Below, one piece after another: positions 1-11,789 of a DNA stretch of 64,000 nt. Under the pieces are notes generated by a model that ran no database searches, was not told the origin of the DNA, and saw nothing but the letters and a program-made list of their open reading frames with translations. The stretch covers positions 1,342,085 through 1,406,084 of the forward strand of contig NW_004450323.1 in the NCBI RefSeq assembly GCF_000321225.1. The letters run 5' to 3'. The position numbers and the translations under genes are program-made. Source of the DNA: Odobenus rosmarus divergens. Lineage: Eukaryota; Chordata; Mammalia; Carnivora; Odobenidae. Each line of letters opens with the position of its first letter. Positions within the stretch are counted from its first letter, which is position 1.

Positions 1-42
1 TACATTCAAAGTAGTTATCGACAAATATGTATTTATTGCCAT
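1..42 (-). pseudogene. First 14 codons of L1 ORF2, cut by the window edge
   Basis: From the ATG at 42-40 the minus strand reads MAINTYLSITTLNV, which matches the usual start of L1 ORF2p (endonuclease domain). The frame runs off the left end, so its integrity cannot be judged. It lies in the expected order, about 370 nt after the ORF1 C-terminus. Confidence 0.75.
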
Positions 43-414
43 TTTGTTACTTGTTTTGTGGTTGTTTCTGAAGTTTTTCTCTGATCCTTTCTTCTCTTTC
101 TCTTTCATGGTTTGCTGGTTTTCTTTAGTGATATATTTGACTTTCATTCTCTTTGTTCTTTGCATATCTATTAGTGGTTTTGATTTGTGGTTTCCACTAA
201 GTTTGTATATAATATCTTCTGTATATAACAGTCTATATATTAAGTTGATGGTCATTTAAGTTTGAACCCATTCTTTAGTCCTCTCCTCCCCACATTTTAG
301 GTATATGATGTCATATTTTGGTGATTTCCTTGACTGCTTTTATATAGAAACATTTATTTTTATTGCTTTTGTGCTTCCTACTTTCATACTGTCACTTTTG
401 GTCTCTCCTTTCCT

Positions 415-1510
415 CTGAGTCCCCTTTAATATTTCTTGCGGCGCTGATTTAGTGGCCATGAACTCCTTTAGTTTTTGTCTGGGAAACCCTTTATCTCTCC
501 TTCTATTATAGCCTTCCTGGATAGAGTATCCTTAGCTGCAGATTTTTCCTATTTGGCACTTTGAATGTATCATGCCACTCCCTTCTGGCTTGCAAGGTTT
601 CTGCTTTAAAAGTCCTCTAACAGAGGTGGCTCCACCTGGGTGGCTCAGTTGGTTAAGCATCTGCCTTCGGCTCAGGTCATGATCCCAGAGTCCTGGGATG
701 GAGCTCTACATCAGTCTCTCTGCTCTATGGGGAGCCTGCTTCTCCCTCTCCCTCTCCCTGCTTATGCACTCATGCTTCTGTCAAATAAATAAATAAAAAT
801 TAAATTTAAAAGTCCCCTGTTAGCCTAATGTGGTTTCCCTTATATGTAACTGTCTTCTTTTGTCTCACTACTTTTAAATTTTTTTCTTTATCACTACATT
901 TTGCCATCTTAATTATGTCTTGGTGTGGATCTGCTTTTGTTGATTTTGTTGGAGGTTCTATGTGCCTCCTGGATCTGGATATGTTTCTTTCCCCAGATTA
1001 GGGAAGTTTTTAGCTATTATTTCTTCAAATAAGTTTTCTACCCCCTTTTCTCTCTCTTCTTCTTCTGGGATCCCTGTAATAGGAATGTTTTTATGTTTGA
1101 TGGAGTCACTGAGTTCCCTAAGTCTATTCTCCTTCTGCATAATTCTCTTTTCTCTCTTTTGTACAGCTTGATTACTTTCCATTACTCTGTCTTCTAAGGT
1201 CATTAATTCATTCCTCTATTTCTTACAGCCTGCTGTTCATTCCATCAAGCATGTTGCTCCTTTCATTTATTCAAACTTTTATCTCTTTGTTACTCCTTAT
1301 CTCTGTGTTAAGGATCTCACTCATGCCTTCCACTCTTTTCTCAAGTTCAATGAATATCTTTATGATCATGATTTTAAATTGTCTATCACCCATGTTACTT
1401 TTATCGGTTTCACTTAGATCTCTGGCCATGGTCTTGTCCTGTTCTTTCATTTGGGACAAATTCCTCTGTCATCTCATCTTGTGTAAGTTTTTGTGCCTGT
1501 TTCTGTGTGT
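415..1510 (-). pseudogene. Decayed L1 ORF1 (ORF1p) in the minus-strand LINE-1
   Basis: Recognisable ORF1p pieces occur in order. Coiled-coil pieces at 1459-1271 include KIFIELEKRVEGMSEILNTE. The piece at 1203-958 contains ENRLRELSDSIKHKN and EEIIAKNFPNLGKET, the RNA-recognition part. At about 895-830 and 600-415 the C-terminal domain reads VTYKGNHIRLTGDF, AETLQARREWHDTFK and IEGEIKGFPDK in shifting frames. The C-terminal domain is split by the SINE at 616-804. ORF1p is the RNA-binding trimeric chaperone of L1. Multiple frameshifts and stops make this copy non-functional. Confidence 0.85.
616..804 (+). mobile_element. SINEC (Can-SINE) inside L1 ORF1
   Basis: This has the tRNA-Lys-like head CCACCTGGGTGGCTCAGTTG, a CT-rich body and an AAATAAATAAA tail. 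A direct repeat TTTAAAAGTCC flanks it at 605-615 and 805-815. A few bases at its 5' end do not match the usual head. Confidence 0.9.
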
Positions 1511-1527
1511 TAAGAAAGTCAGCTATG

Positions 1528-2886
<1,359 letters not shown>

Positions 2887-2899
2887 AAAGTCAGCTATG

Positions 2900-4015
2900 T
2901 CTCCTGTTCCATGGATCGGCCTAATGAGGAAGAGGTCCTGTAGTGCCCTGTAGTATAGTTCCCCAGTGTGTTTCCCAGGACCCGGTGCTACAGGGAGTGA
3001 CTTAAAGCATGCTGCATATGTTCTGCTGTTGTGTTCTGGCCACTTTATCCTTCAGGCCAGTTGTTTACAGAGGCTCTCTTTGCCTGTTGTGGGCAGTGTT
3101 TGGTCCCTGGCCTGAATGCGGTGAATATTAAGTAGGTGTGCTCTGGTCTGCTTGTGAAATGACACCTGTCACCACCGCCACCAGAACCGAGGCCCTGCAA
3201 AACTCCCAGTCCGGAGACATGGTGCAGACAGGGGTTTGGGCTGGTCTTCTAGGGGAGGGGCCCTGCCATGCTGGGACTGAGGCAAGTCTGACTGGGAAGG
3301 GCGACTCCACCAGAGCACAGGGGGCAGGGCTTGGTGTAAGCAAGTTAGGTAGCAAGTGTTGGCACTGTACTGGTTCCCACAGATGGCTCTGTGCTCATGC
3401 TGTGGTGCAAGGGAGGGAAATGGCACACGCCAGTTCCCTTGTTCCTGGAGGGATCTCTCCATGAACTCTGCCTCTCTGGGATACACTAGGAGATGAGCAA
3501 ATAGCCTTCCCACTGTATGACTCAGGCACTCTTCAGATCATTGTATCTACACTATATGTCTGCAGGCTGTTTGTCTTTCCTTCTCTCCAATAGCAGCCTC
3601 AATGCCTATGGGCTCTCCTGAGCCAAGCCCACTGACCTTTAAAAGTCCAGGCTTTAAGCCCTGCTGGTTGCTAAAGTTCATGAAATTCAGCCCCTCTTGA
3701 AGCCCTTTCCAAGCCAGTTGCTTTGGGGATTCGTTTTCCCCATGTGCTCCCCCATGTGCTAGTCTGTATCTCGCGTCTCTCCACAACCACGGCTTCCTCC
3801 CCATTACAGCAGCCACATTCTGTTTCTCTCCCAAAACGAGTCTCTGTACTTCCTATCTTCTTGGATGTGCCCTCTTCTCTGCCTTTAGTTGTGGAGTTTG
3901 TTCTGCCAGTCTTCAGGTTAGTTCTGGGGTATTTTGGATGATGTGATAGTTATCTAGTTGTATTAGTGGGAGGAGGCGTACCTAGGGTCCTTGTACTCTG
4001 CCACCATCTCCCCAA
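2900..4015 (-). mobile_element. L1 5'UTR segment
   Basis: This is moderately GC-rich single-copy-looking DNA that resumes the L1 after the HNRNPA1 insertion. Its far end, read on the minus strand, contains GGCAGAGTACAAGGACCCTA and CCTCCTCCCACTAATACAAC, which I recognise as the start of a carnivore L1 5'UTR. Open frames up to 114 codons here are incidental. L1 5'UTRs carry internal Pol II promoters, but the activity of this copy is unknown. Confidence 0.7.
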
Positions 4016-4027
4016 CATCTGCCAACA

Positions 4028-4084
4028 CGTTTTATATCTTAAATTTACATGATATTCGTCAATTGTATCTCAATAAATCAGAGT
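4028..4084 (+). mobile_element. L1 3'-terminal fragment
   Basis: About 55 bp ending GTCAATTGTATCTCAATAAA match the very end of older L1 3'UTRs. It abuts the 5' end of the large L1, so the large L1 probably inserted into or beside it. Confidence 0.6.
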
Positions 4085-4086
4085 GG

Positions 4087-4437
4087 GGGAGAGATAAAAT
4101 GAGGTCTGAGGTGGGCCCCAAATCCAATGACTAGTGTCTATGTAAGAAAAAGGAAAGGGAGATTTGGATACAGACATGCTGGGAAGAAGGCCATGTAAAG
4201 ACAGAGGCAGAGACTGGAGTTACACTGACACAAGTCAAAGAACCCTGGGGGCCACCAGAAGCTGATAGAGGCAAGGGAGGATTCTTCCCTACAGCCTTCA
4301 AAGAGCGCATGGCTCTGCTAACACTTGATTTTTGGACCTCTAGCCTCCAAAACTATGCGAGAATAAATTTCTGTTGTTTTAAACTACAAAGTACCAGTCT
4401 GTGGTACTTTACTATGGCAATTCTAGGAAATTAATAC
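4087..4437 (+). mobile_element. MLT1-like LTR fragment (ERVL-MaLR)
   Basis: It contains CCAATGACTAGTGTCTATG, GGCAAGGGAGGATTCTTCCC, CTAGCCTCCAAAACTATG and the 3' end TTCTAGGAAATTAATACA, all typical of MLT1-class LTRs. The 5' third is missing. It is a non-coding solo LTR remnant. Confidence 0.7.
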
Positions 4438-4439
4438 AG

Positions 4440-5730
4440 CCTGTAACATTTTGTGACAAAAAGTAAGAAACGGCTCAAAGACTGATGGGGACATATCAAA
4501 AGGAGACAGGAGCCATCCTGAAGGAGTTCCCAGTGACCAAATAAATAATGATAGTAATGGGTTATAACCCACTGAATAAAACAGAAATCCATGAGTATAT
4601 ACAGTACAGATATAAATACATGAATGTTGGGAGAAGGAATCAGCCATGGGCCCTGAACATCTCTACACGTTCTCCTCCGGTATGCCAGGCTCTAACTACT
4701 CTTTACCTGGGCCATTTCTCAGAGTTGTGTGTACAGCAAGCAACCCTCAGGGATGAGGTAATGTCTTCCCACCCCTGACAAAGAGCAGGCTTGCTTCCAC
4801 CTGCTGTAAGAGTGGTGAATCCCCAAAGCTCAGTGCTCCTTTGCTGTAGCACAATCCACTGCATATGCAGGAATCCATCTAGGCCCACCTGCATTATCCC
4901 TGTGGGACTTGGGGGATTCGAGAAACCAATGCAAATCAAATGAATCTCATGCACTTTGAAGTGCCATGAATAATAAAGTCCTTTGGCTCAGACCCAGGAG
5001 TCTTGTACCTCTGCCAGCATCTAAGAAACAGTAACAGGCTAACTCATTAGCTTGCAAGTAGGGCACAATCCTAGATCTTTCATAGTTCTTGACAGTGAAT
5101 AAATAAATAAACAGGGGAGAAGGGAAAGCCCATTTTTATAGAACGCCAAATAATAAATGTAGAAGAAATGATGGAGTTGGAAAATCATTAATGGATATTA
5201 AAACTAGTGGGTGAAATCTGATGAGGAAAAGGATATTTACATAGTCTTAAAGTATCTCCCCACAAATTACTAATTACAAAGGGAAAAATAGAAATTTTAC
5301 AGCAGAGAAATCTGGTAAACACCATGTTAAGCAAGTGATCAAAGTTAACATAACCAACACTGGGACAAATAGACATCATGTATCTCCTGGTATAATGCAC
5401 TGAGAAGGACACAATTCCTTTGTATTTCTCCTAAAAATGTATAATCTGAATCTAATTATGAGGAAACATCAGACAAGCCCAAACTGGGACATTCTACAAA
5501 AGAGCTGGCCTATATTCTTCAAAACTATCACAGTCAAGAAAGAAAAAAAAAAGGCTAAGTAACTGTTCCAGACTACAGGAGACTAAAGAGACAACAAATA
5601 AATATGGTGCATGATCCTGGATTGGATGATGAATCAGAATGTTTCAAAGAACTATGAAGGAGATTTTTAAAATAAATGATAAATTTGAATATGGATCATG
5701 GATTCAACAATATTGAATCAATGTTAAAAT
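4440..5730 (+). mobile_element. Old L1M-class fragment, first part
   Basis: This is AT-rich diverged sequence. The stretch 5190-5730 (GATGAGGAAAAGGATATTTA, AAACATCAGACAAGCCCAAA, GATCCTGGATTGGATGATGA) recurs in inverse orientation at 13.1-13.7 kb and resembles the 3' region of ancient L1M elements. It appears to continue at 7180-7420 after younger insertions. 4440-5180 is less certain. No gene is seen. Confidence 0.5.
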
Positions 5731-5835
5731 TCCTGATTTTAAGAAAAAAGAACTACTGCTCACTGTTGAATGGAATATAAATTGGTATAGCTATTATGGG
5801 AAATAGCATGGAGGTTCCTCAAAAAATTAAAAATA

Positions 5836-6053
5836 GGGGGCACCTGGGGGGTTCAGTCACTTAAGCGTGTGACTTCAGCTCAGGTCATGATCTCAGGGTC
5901 GTGGGAATCCAGCCCTGCATGGGGCTCTGGGCTCAGCAGGGAGTCTGCTTCTCCCTTTCTCTCTCTGCCCCTCCCCCCACGTGTGGGCATACACCCATGC
6001 ACGAACTCCCTTTCTCTCTAATACATACATAAAATCTTTAAAAAAAAATTAAA
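5836..6053 (+). mobile_element. SINEC inside L1
   Basis: It has the head GGGGCACCTGGGGGGTTCAG, a CT-rich body and an A-rich tail. Approximate duplication ATTAAAAATAG / ATTAAAAAGAG. Confidence 0.88.
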
Positions 6054-6221
6054 AAGAGAACTCTCATATGATCCAGTTCTGGGTATACATCTAAAGGAAA
6101 TGAAATCAGGATCTTAAAGAGGTATCTGCACTCCCATGTTCACCGCAGCATTAGTCACAATAACCAAGATATGGAAACAATCTGCTATCTATGGATGAAT
6201 GGATAAAGAAGATGTAGTATA

Positions 6222-6419
6222 GGGGCACCTGGGTGGCTCAGTCATTAAGCGTCTGCCTTCGGGCTCAGGTTATGATCCCAGGGTCCTGGGATCGAGTCCC
6301 GTATTGGACTCCCTGCTCCGCAGGAAGTCTGCTTCTCCCTCACCCACTCCCCCTGCTTGTGTTACCGCTCTTGCTGTGTCTCTATCAAATAAATAAAATC
6401 TTTAAAAAAAAAAAAAAAT
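6222..6419 (+). mobile_element. SINEC inside L1
   Basis: Full-length head to tail, ending in a run of A. Imperfect duplication GATGTAGTATA / AATGTGGTGTG. Confidence 0.92.
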
Positions 6420-6428
6420 GTGGTGTGT

Positions 6429-6446
6429 GTATATATATATATATAA
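6429..6446. repeat. (TA)n microsatellite after a SINE tail
   Basis: GTGTGTATATATATATAT run within the L1 sequence. Confidence 0.8.
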
Positions 6447-6745
6447 ACAATGGAATATTATTCAGCCATGAGAAAAAAAGAAAATCCTGCCATTTGTGAC
6501 AACATAGATGAACCTGGAGGACATTATGCTAAGTGAAATAAACCAGACAAAAACAAATATTCTATGATCTCATTTATATGTAGAATTTAATGAAATTAAC
6601 AAGTCAAACTCACAGCAGCAGCAAACAAAACAGGTGGTTACCAGGGGCTGGTGGGGAACGGGAGATAGGGAAATGCTGGTCAAAGGGTATAAAACTGCAG
6701 TTGCGTAAGATGAATAAATCTAGAGATCTAATATACAGGCATGAT

Positions 6746-6862
6746 AGGGACACCTGTCTGGCTCAGTTGGTAGAGCACATGACTCTTGATCTCCAGATCA
6801 TAAGTTTGAGCCCCACACTGGGCATGGAGCTTACTTTAAAAAAAAAATAAAAAATAAAAAAT
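6746..6862 (+). mobile_element. Short tRNA-Lys-like SINE without the CT-rich body
   Basis: About 95 bp with A-box-like TGGCTCAGTTGG, a CTT anticodon position (GACTCTTGATC) and B-box-like GTTTGAGCC, followed directly by an A-rich tail. A perfect 16-bp target duplication AATATACAGGCATGAT lies at 6730-6745 and 6863-6878. Confidence 0.9.
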
Positions 6863-7017
6863 AATATACAGGCATGATGACTACAATAAATGATGCTGTA
6901 TTGAATACTGAAAATATGCTAAGAGAGTAAATATCAGGTAATCTCACCACACACACAAAAAAAGATAACTATATGAGAAGAAGGTATATTAATTAGTTTA
7001 ACTATAGTAACCATTTC

Positions 7018-7064
7018 ACTATATATATAGATATATATATATATACACACATATATATATGTGT
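7018..7064. repeat. (TA)/(CA) microsatellite
   Basis: Alternating AT and AC/GT runs inside the L1 3'UTR, where such runs are common. Confidence 0.8.
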
Positions 7065-7179
7065 CTAATCATGGTGTATACCTTAAATATATACAATTGA
7101 TGTGTGTGTGTATAGAATGCCCTGCAGGAACTCTGAGCCTAAAGTGTCTAAAAAAAAAGAAATTTCAAAAGAACTCATG

Positions 7180-7420
7180 ACCAAAAAAAGTTCTAATTTT
7201 TATAATGATGGTATAATGATAAAGTCCTTATTCTAAGAAATAATGAAGTATTTAGTGATTAAGGGACATGATGTCTGCAACTTATGTAAAATGGTTCAGA
7301 AAAAATTTGAAGTGTGTGTATAAATAGGGAGAATGCGAAAGCAAACATAAACAATTGGTATATCTAAATAAAGACTATCCAGAAGTTCCTTGCACTATTT
7401 CTGAAACTTAAAAAAAATTA
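7180..7420 (+). mobile_element. Old L1M-class fragment, continuation and 3' end
   Basis: GGACATGATGTCTGCAACTT, AATGGTTCAGAAAAAA and the terminal TTCCTTGCACTATTTCTGAA are typical of ancient L1 3' ends. It continues the element seen at 4440-5730. Confidence 0.5.
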
Positions 7421-7514
7421 TATCAAGTATATATTAGTTAATAATGTACCATTATGTTATTATTAATACATTAGTTAATATATTTAATAATTATGTGTAA
7501 TATATAATAATATA

Positions 7515-7735
7515 TTGTATATTTGAAATCTGCTAAGAGAGTAGATATCAAGGGTTCTCAGCACCAAAAGAATGGTAACCATGAGAGGTAATGAAAATGT
7601 TAATTAGTCTGATTGTGAGAATCATTTCACAATGTATACATATACCAAAAAGAAAAACATCATGTTGTACATCTTAAGTACATACAATTTTTATTTGTCA
7701 AAAATAGTAAGTTATACCAAAATAAAAACTTACCC
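7515..7735 (+). mobile_element. L1 3'-terminal fragment
   Basis: GCTAAGAGAGTAGATATCAA, CATTTCACAATGTATACATA and TACATCTTAAGTACATACAA match older L1 3'UTR ends. It resembles 6900-7110 and is probably a separate insertion. Confidence 0.65.
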
Positions 7736-7960
7736 TCTTCCCCCTGGCAAAAAAACCAAATAAGGCAAAAAAATTACCTTGATTAGATATTCAACAGCAC
7801 ATTCTTGAGATAAGATGAAACATAACAGAAAACACAGTCAAGGTTTACATTTTAAGGTATTGTTCATTTTATACTTCATTTTATACTCCATGGAGCTTTG
7901 ATTAAAACAATTAACTACCTTTACTTGAATTTTTTATACATATACACACCCATAAGTTTA

Positions 7961-8155
7961 TTTTATTTTATTTTTTTGTAAAGATTTTATTTATTTATTC
8001 ATGAGAGACAGAGGGAGAGAAAGAGAGAGAGAAGCAGAGGGAGAAGCAGGCTCCCAAGGAGCAGGGAGCCCGATGCGGGACTCGATCCCAGGATCCTGGG
8101 ATCATGACCTGAGCCGAAGGCAGACGCTTAACCATCTGAGCCACCCAGGCGCCCC
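7961..8155 (-). mobile_element. SINEC
   Basis: Complete minus-strand copy ending GAGCCACCCAGGCGCCCC. A perfect 19-bp duplication ATACACACCCATAAGTTTA lies at 7942-7960 and 8156-8174. Confidence 0.96.
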
Positions 8156-8408
8156 ATACACACCCATAAGTTTAGATGGATGCTATACGTATGTTATATA
8201 TACACAAATGTATATGTGTGTAAATACATGTAAATATAAAATGCTAGGTGCAGAAAAGATAGCAGAGGGATTAAGAGTGGGGCTCTGAACTCCTATACAG
8301 ATAAGTCCATTTCCCAGCACCATCATTTATTAGCTGGGTAATCTTGGGCAAGATATAAACCACTCTATGCCTGAATTTCCTCATTTTTAAAATGCAGACA
8401 GTAATAGT

Positions 8409-8649
8409 TTTTTTTTTTTTAAGATTTTATTTATTTATTTATTTGGCAGAGACACAGCGAGAGATGGAACACAAGCAGGGGGAGTGGGAGAGGGAGAAGC
8501 AGGCTTCCCGCGGAGCAGAGAGCCTGATGCGGGGCTCGATCCCAGGACCCTNNNNNNNNNNNNNNNNNNNNNNNNNNNNNNNNNNNNNNNNNNNNNNNNN
8601 NACCTGAGCCAAAGGCAGACGCTTAACGACTGAGCCACCCAGGCGCCCT
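8409..8649 (-). mobile_element. SINEC containing an assembly gap
   Basis: Minus-strand copy with a 50-N run at 8552-8601. The flanks read CCCAGGACCCT before the gap and ACCTGAGCC after it, which in intact copies are only about 9 bp apart. Short imperfect duplication near AGTAATAGTTT / AATAATAGTTT. Confidence 0.93.
8552..8601. other. Assembly gap (50 N)
   Basis: A run of exactly 50 N inside a SINE. Predicted open frames crossing it are meaningless. Confidence 0.99.
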
Positions 8650-8686
8650 GCCAATAATAGTTTCTAATCTAATTAAGATTCTGGTG

Positions 8687-8790
8687 GGGGCACTTGGCTG
8701 GCACAGTCAGTAGGGCATGCAACTCTTGATTTTGGGGTCATGAATTGAGCCCCACATTGGCTGTAGAGACTACTTAAAAATAAAAATCTT
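8687..8790 (+). mobile_element. Short tRNA-Lys-like SINE
   Basis: GGGGGCACTTGGCTGGCACAG head, CTCTTGAT anticodon region and TTGAGCCCCACATTGG, with no CT-rich body. Duplication AAGATTCTGGTG (8675-8686) / AAGATTCTTGTG (8791-8802). Confidence 0.88.
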
Positions 8791-9124
8791 AAGATTCTTG
8801 TGAAGATTTCAAAGGACAACACATGTAAAGAGCTTAGCACATTCAGCAATGAGTTATTATTTCATTGGTTTCAGAAACTAGTATCAAAAGAAAATGATTC
8901 TCTAACCTAAAAGATAATAAATGAAATATCAAATGTCTTGAGATTGCAGTTACGAACTACTTCATACCAGTCAGAAAGAAAGGGAACAAAAGCTGAGTTA
9001 AAGGGAACCAGATCAGAATGTTTAAATTAAGCAAAAACGTAAACAAAACATAAAATTCCTCTTTACAACTAGATTACAGATGACAAAACATTTTGAGAAC
9101 AATGTATTAAAGGATGATCTTTGA

Positions 9125-9263
9125 TTTTTTTTTTAAGAGAAAGAGAGAGAGCAAATGCACATGCGGGAGATGGGGTGGGGGGTAGCAGAGGGAGAGAGAA
9201 TCTTAAGCAGGCTCCACACCCAGCACAGAGCCCCACGGGGGCTTGATCTCATGACCCTGAGAG
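9125..9263 (-). mobile_element. SINEC fragment
   Basis: Minus-strand tail and body with GGCTTGATCTCATGACCCTG. The tRNA-like head is missing, so the copy is 5'-truncated. Confidence 0.8.
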
Positions 9264-9393
9264 AATGATCTTTATTTGAAAGTGCCTTTGATTCTGCTTA
9301 GTTTACTCAAATTTATGTTCAATAGGTGAAATTTACATATTTTTAAAAAGCATCCTTACTGCCTGTTTAAATTTCCGTAAGGAATAACTACCT

Positions 9394-9583
9394 GGGCGCC
9401 TGAGTGGTTCAGTTGGTTAAGCAACTGCCTTCGGCTCAGGTCATGATCCTGGAGTCCCGGGATCGAGTCCCACACATCGGGCTCCCTGCTCAGCGGGGAG
9501 TCTGCTTCTCCCTCTGACCCTCCCCCCCTCATGCTCTCTCTCTCTCAAATGAATCAATAAATAAAATCTTTAAAAAAAAAAAA
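9394..9583 (+). mobile_element. SINEC
   Basis: Complete copy with duplication GGAATAACTACCT / GGAAGAACTACCT. Confidence 0.94.
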
Positions 9584-9640
9584 GGAAGAACTACCTAACC
9601 ACATGAACTCTGCAACCATTTTTAAGAGTTATAGTTAACA

Positions 9641-9857
9641 AGAGCGCCTGGGTGGCTCAGTCAGTTGAGCATCCACTCTTGGTTTTAGCTCAGGTCATGA
9701 TCTCACGGGTTGGTTGTGAGATTGAGCCCAAAGTTGGGCTCCAGGCTCCGCAGGGAGTCTGCTTGAAGATCCTCTCCCTCTGCCCCTCCCTTCGCTCCTG
9801 CACATGAGCACGTTCTCTCTCTAGAATAAATAAATAAATCTTTAAAAAAGAAAAAGA
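9641..9857 (+). mobile_element. SINEC
   Basis: Complete, longer variant. Imperfect duplication AAGAGTTATAGTTAACA / AAGAGTGCTAGTTAGCA. Confidence 0.92.
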
Positions 9858-10381
9858 GTGCTAGTTAGCAGAATTGTATTTAGTAATTAAGGTATTGAAG
9901 GTAAGAAATAATAAATTCTGTCATCTGTCAGAACTTATAAACTCAAACGCCTACATAGGCCAGGCATCAGAGATAGTCATGTAAAATCAATAGGGAAGAA
10001 CTAAGACCACAGAGACTGAAAAGTAAAGTACTCACCAAAACGCAAACTCAAGTTTTGTTTTGTTTTTTTAAACACTGTGGCATATGCGTTCAGGCTGAGT
10101 TCAGCTCAGAGGGGCACCTGTTTTCACCACTTAATTTACTAAGTCCTTAGGACCTCTATGATATACATTTGTATGCAAACTTTATGTTTCGTAAAAGATA
10201 CTAACAAAATGGAATATTTCTGAAAATATTCATGCACACCAAAACATCAGGAAAAGTTTCAATGACTTCAAAAAGGCAGCTGTATCTTTAAAGATACCCT
10301 AAGCTGGTTATCTCTCCCTCTTTGTATTCACAATTAAGATATACTTTTGTACATCATAATATATAATCTTTAAGGTACCTT
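9858..10381. other. Intronic DNA without recognised content
   Basis: About 520 bp of AT-rich ACBD6 intron 3. I see no exon or known repeat in it. Confidence 0.6.
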
Positions 10382-10395
10382 ACAACTCTAAATTT

Positions 10396-10565
10396 CTTTT
10401 TTAAAGATTTTATTTATTCATGAGAGACAGAGAGAGAGAGAGAGGCAGAGGGAGAAGCAGGCTCCCAAGGAGCAGGGAGCCCGATGCGGGACTCGATCCC
10501 AGGACTCTGGGATCATGACCTGAGCCGAAGGCAGACGCTTAACCATCTGAGCCACCCAGGCGCCC
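10396..10565 (-). mobile_element. SINEC, first of a pair at one target
   Basis: Complete minus-strand copy between target copies ACAACTCTAAATTT (10382-10395) and ACAACTCTGAATTT (10566 onward). Confidence 0.94.
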
Positions 10566-10580
10566 ACAACTCTGAATTTT

Positions 10581-10788
10581 TTTTTTTATAACCATTTTTT
10601 TAATATTTTATTTATTTATTTGAGAGAAAGAATGAGAGAGAGAGAGAGCATGAGAGGGAAGAGGGTCAGAGGGAGAAGCAGACTCCCTGCTGAGCAAGGA
10701 GCCCGATGCGAGACTCGATCCTGGGACTCCAGGATCATGACCTGAGCCAAAGGCAGTCGCTTAACCAACTGAGCCACCCAGGCGCCCC
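10581..10788 (-). mobile_element. SINEC, second of a pair at one target
   Basis: Complete minus-strand copy of a different, longer subtype between target copies ACAACTCTGAATTTT at 10566-10580 and from 10789. Confidence 0.94.
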
Positions 10789-10804
10789 ACAACTCTGAAT
10801 TTTA

Positions 10805-11427
10805 AGATTCCATGATTATTGAACAAAATTCCGTCAAACTGGTAAAACATGTGTACCAATGAAATAATTATTACCAAAAAATCTGAAAGTTGCTATATTC
10901 ATTCATCACTGAAATGTTTGGCCTAAATATTTTTAATGAAAAGTAATACACAATTTGCATTTTCAACATGGTACTGATGCCTTTATCCCACTAAAACACC
11001 TGTCACCAATGTTTCAGAAAAATTTCTGAAATAAACTACCAACCCCCACCTTTATTAAAGTCTTTCTAGATGTTCCCCAATAACTATACCAGAAAAAGAG
11101 GGTACATTTAAGTGAACAATACCCAATACCTCCAAGGTCCAAAGTAATCTCTCTTTCCACTGGATTCCCTAGCACTTGCATTACTACTATATTTTGTGTA
11201 TTTTATCTTCACTAATATACTTTAAATTATGTAATGGCAGAAAGCATATCTTATTCATATTTTATCCACATCAAAAAGCATTTTGTACTTGCACAGAAGT
11301 GCTCATTAAAAAAAAAAATCTAAGAGAAACCTACCATTTCTCAAGATAATGATGATCTCACGTTAAACTCTTTCAAATTCTGAAATGAACTGAGTTTTTA
11401 CAAAATTGAAATTATTATTATGCTTTT
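10805..11427. other. Intronic DNA without recognised content
   Basis: AT-rich sequence of ACBD6 intron 3, no exon or clear repeat seen. Confidence 0.6.
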
Positions 11428-11445
11428 AAAAATTCTCTACAATTC

Positions 11446-11654
11446 CAGGGCACCTGGGCGGCTTAGTCAGTTAAGCGACTGACTCTTGGTTTCAGCCCAG
11501 GTCATGCTCTCAGGGTCATGAGATTGAGCCCACATTAGGCTCTGTGAGTAGCGTGGAGTCTGCAGGGGACTCTCTCTCTCCCTCTCCTTCTGCCCCTGCC
11601 CCCTGCTCACTTGCTCTCTCTCTCAAATAAGTAAATTTTTAAAAATCTTTTTTA
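11446..11654 (+). mobile_element. SINEC
   Basis: Complete copy with a perfect 18-bp duplication AAAAATTCTCTACAATTC at 11428-11445 and 11655-11672. Confidence 0.95.
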
Positions 11655-11789
11655 AAAAATTCTCTACAATTCAGAGAAGTTCTCAATATCACTAACTGGT
11701 TAATATTCAAGCAATAGTATTTTGAAGTAGATAAATATTACAATAACTCTATAACCTAAGAAAATAAAACTTTTAAGAATGTTACTTAA

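Larger units (their letters stand above)
5758..7125 (+). mobile_element. L1 ORF2 end and 3'UTR fragment (L1MA/MB-like)
   Basis: It carries classic L1 3' landmarks: TATGATCCAGTTCTGGGTAT, ACAATGGAATATTATTCAGC, GTTACCAGGGGCTGG and TACCTTAAATATATACAATT. Three SINEs (5836, 6222, 6746) are nested in it. It splits an older L1M-class element on either side. Confidence 0.75.
8255..8880 (+). mobile_element. MIR split by two SINEs
   Basis: 8255-8408 reads like MIR: AGAGGGATTAAGAGTGGGGC, TTAGCTGGGTAATCTTGGGC, CTGAATTTCCTCATTTTTAA. It resumes at 8650-8686 and again at 8791-8880 (AACACATGTAAAGAGCTTAG). Two Can-SINEs occupy the gaps. Confidence 0.8.

Noticed and set aside
6753..6830. Possible tRNA-Lys gene
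   Set aside because: The A- and B-box-like motifs and CTT are present, but the acceptor stem is degraded, an A-rich tail follows, and a target duplication flanks it. It is a SINE.
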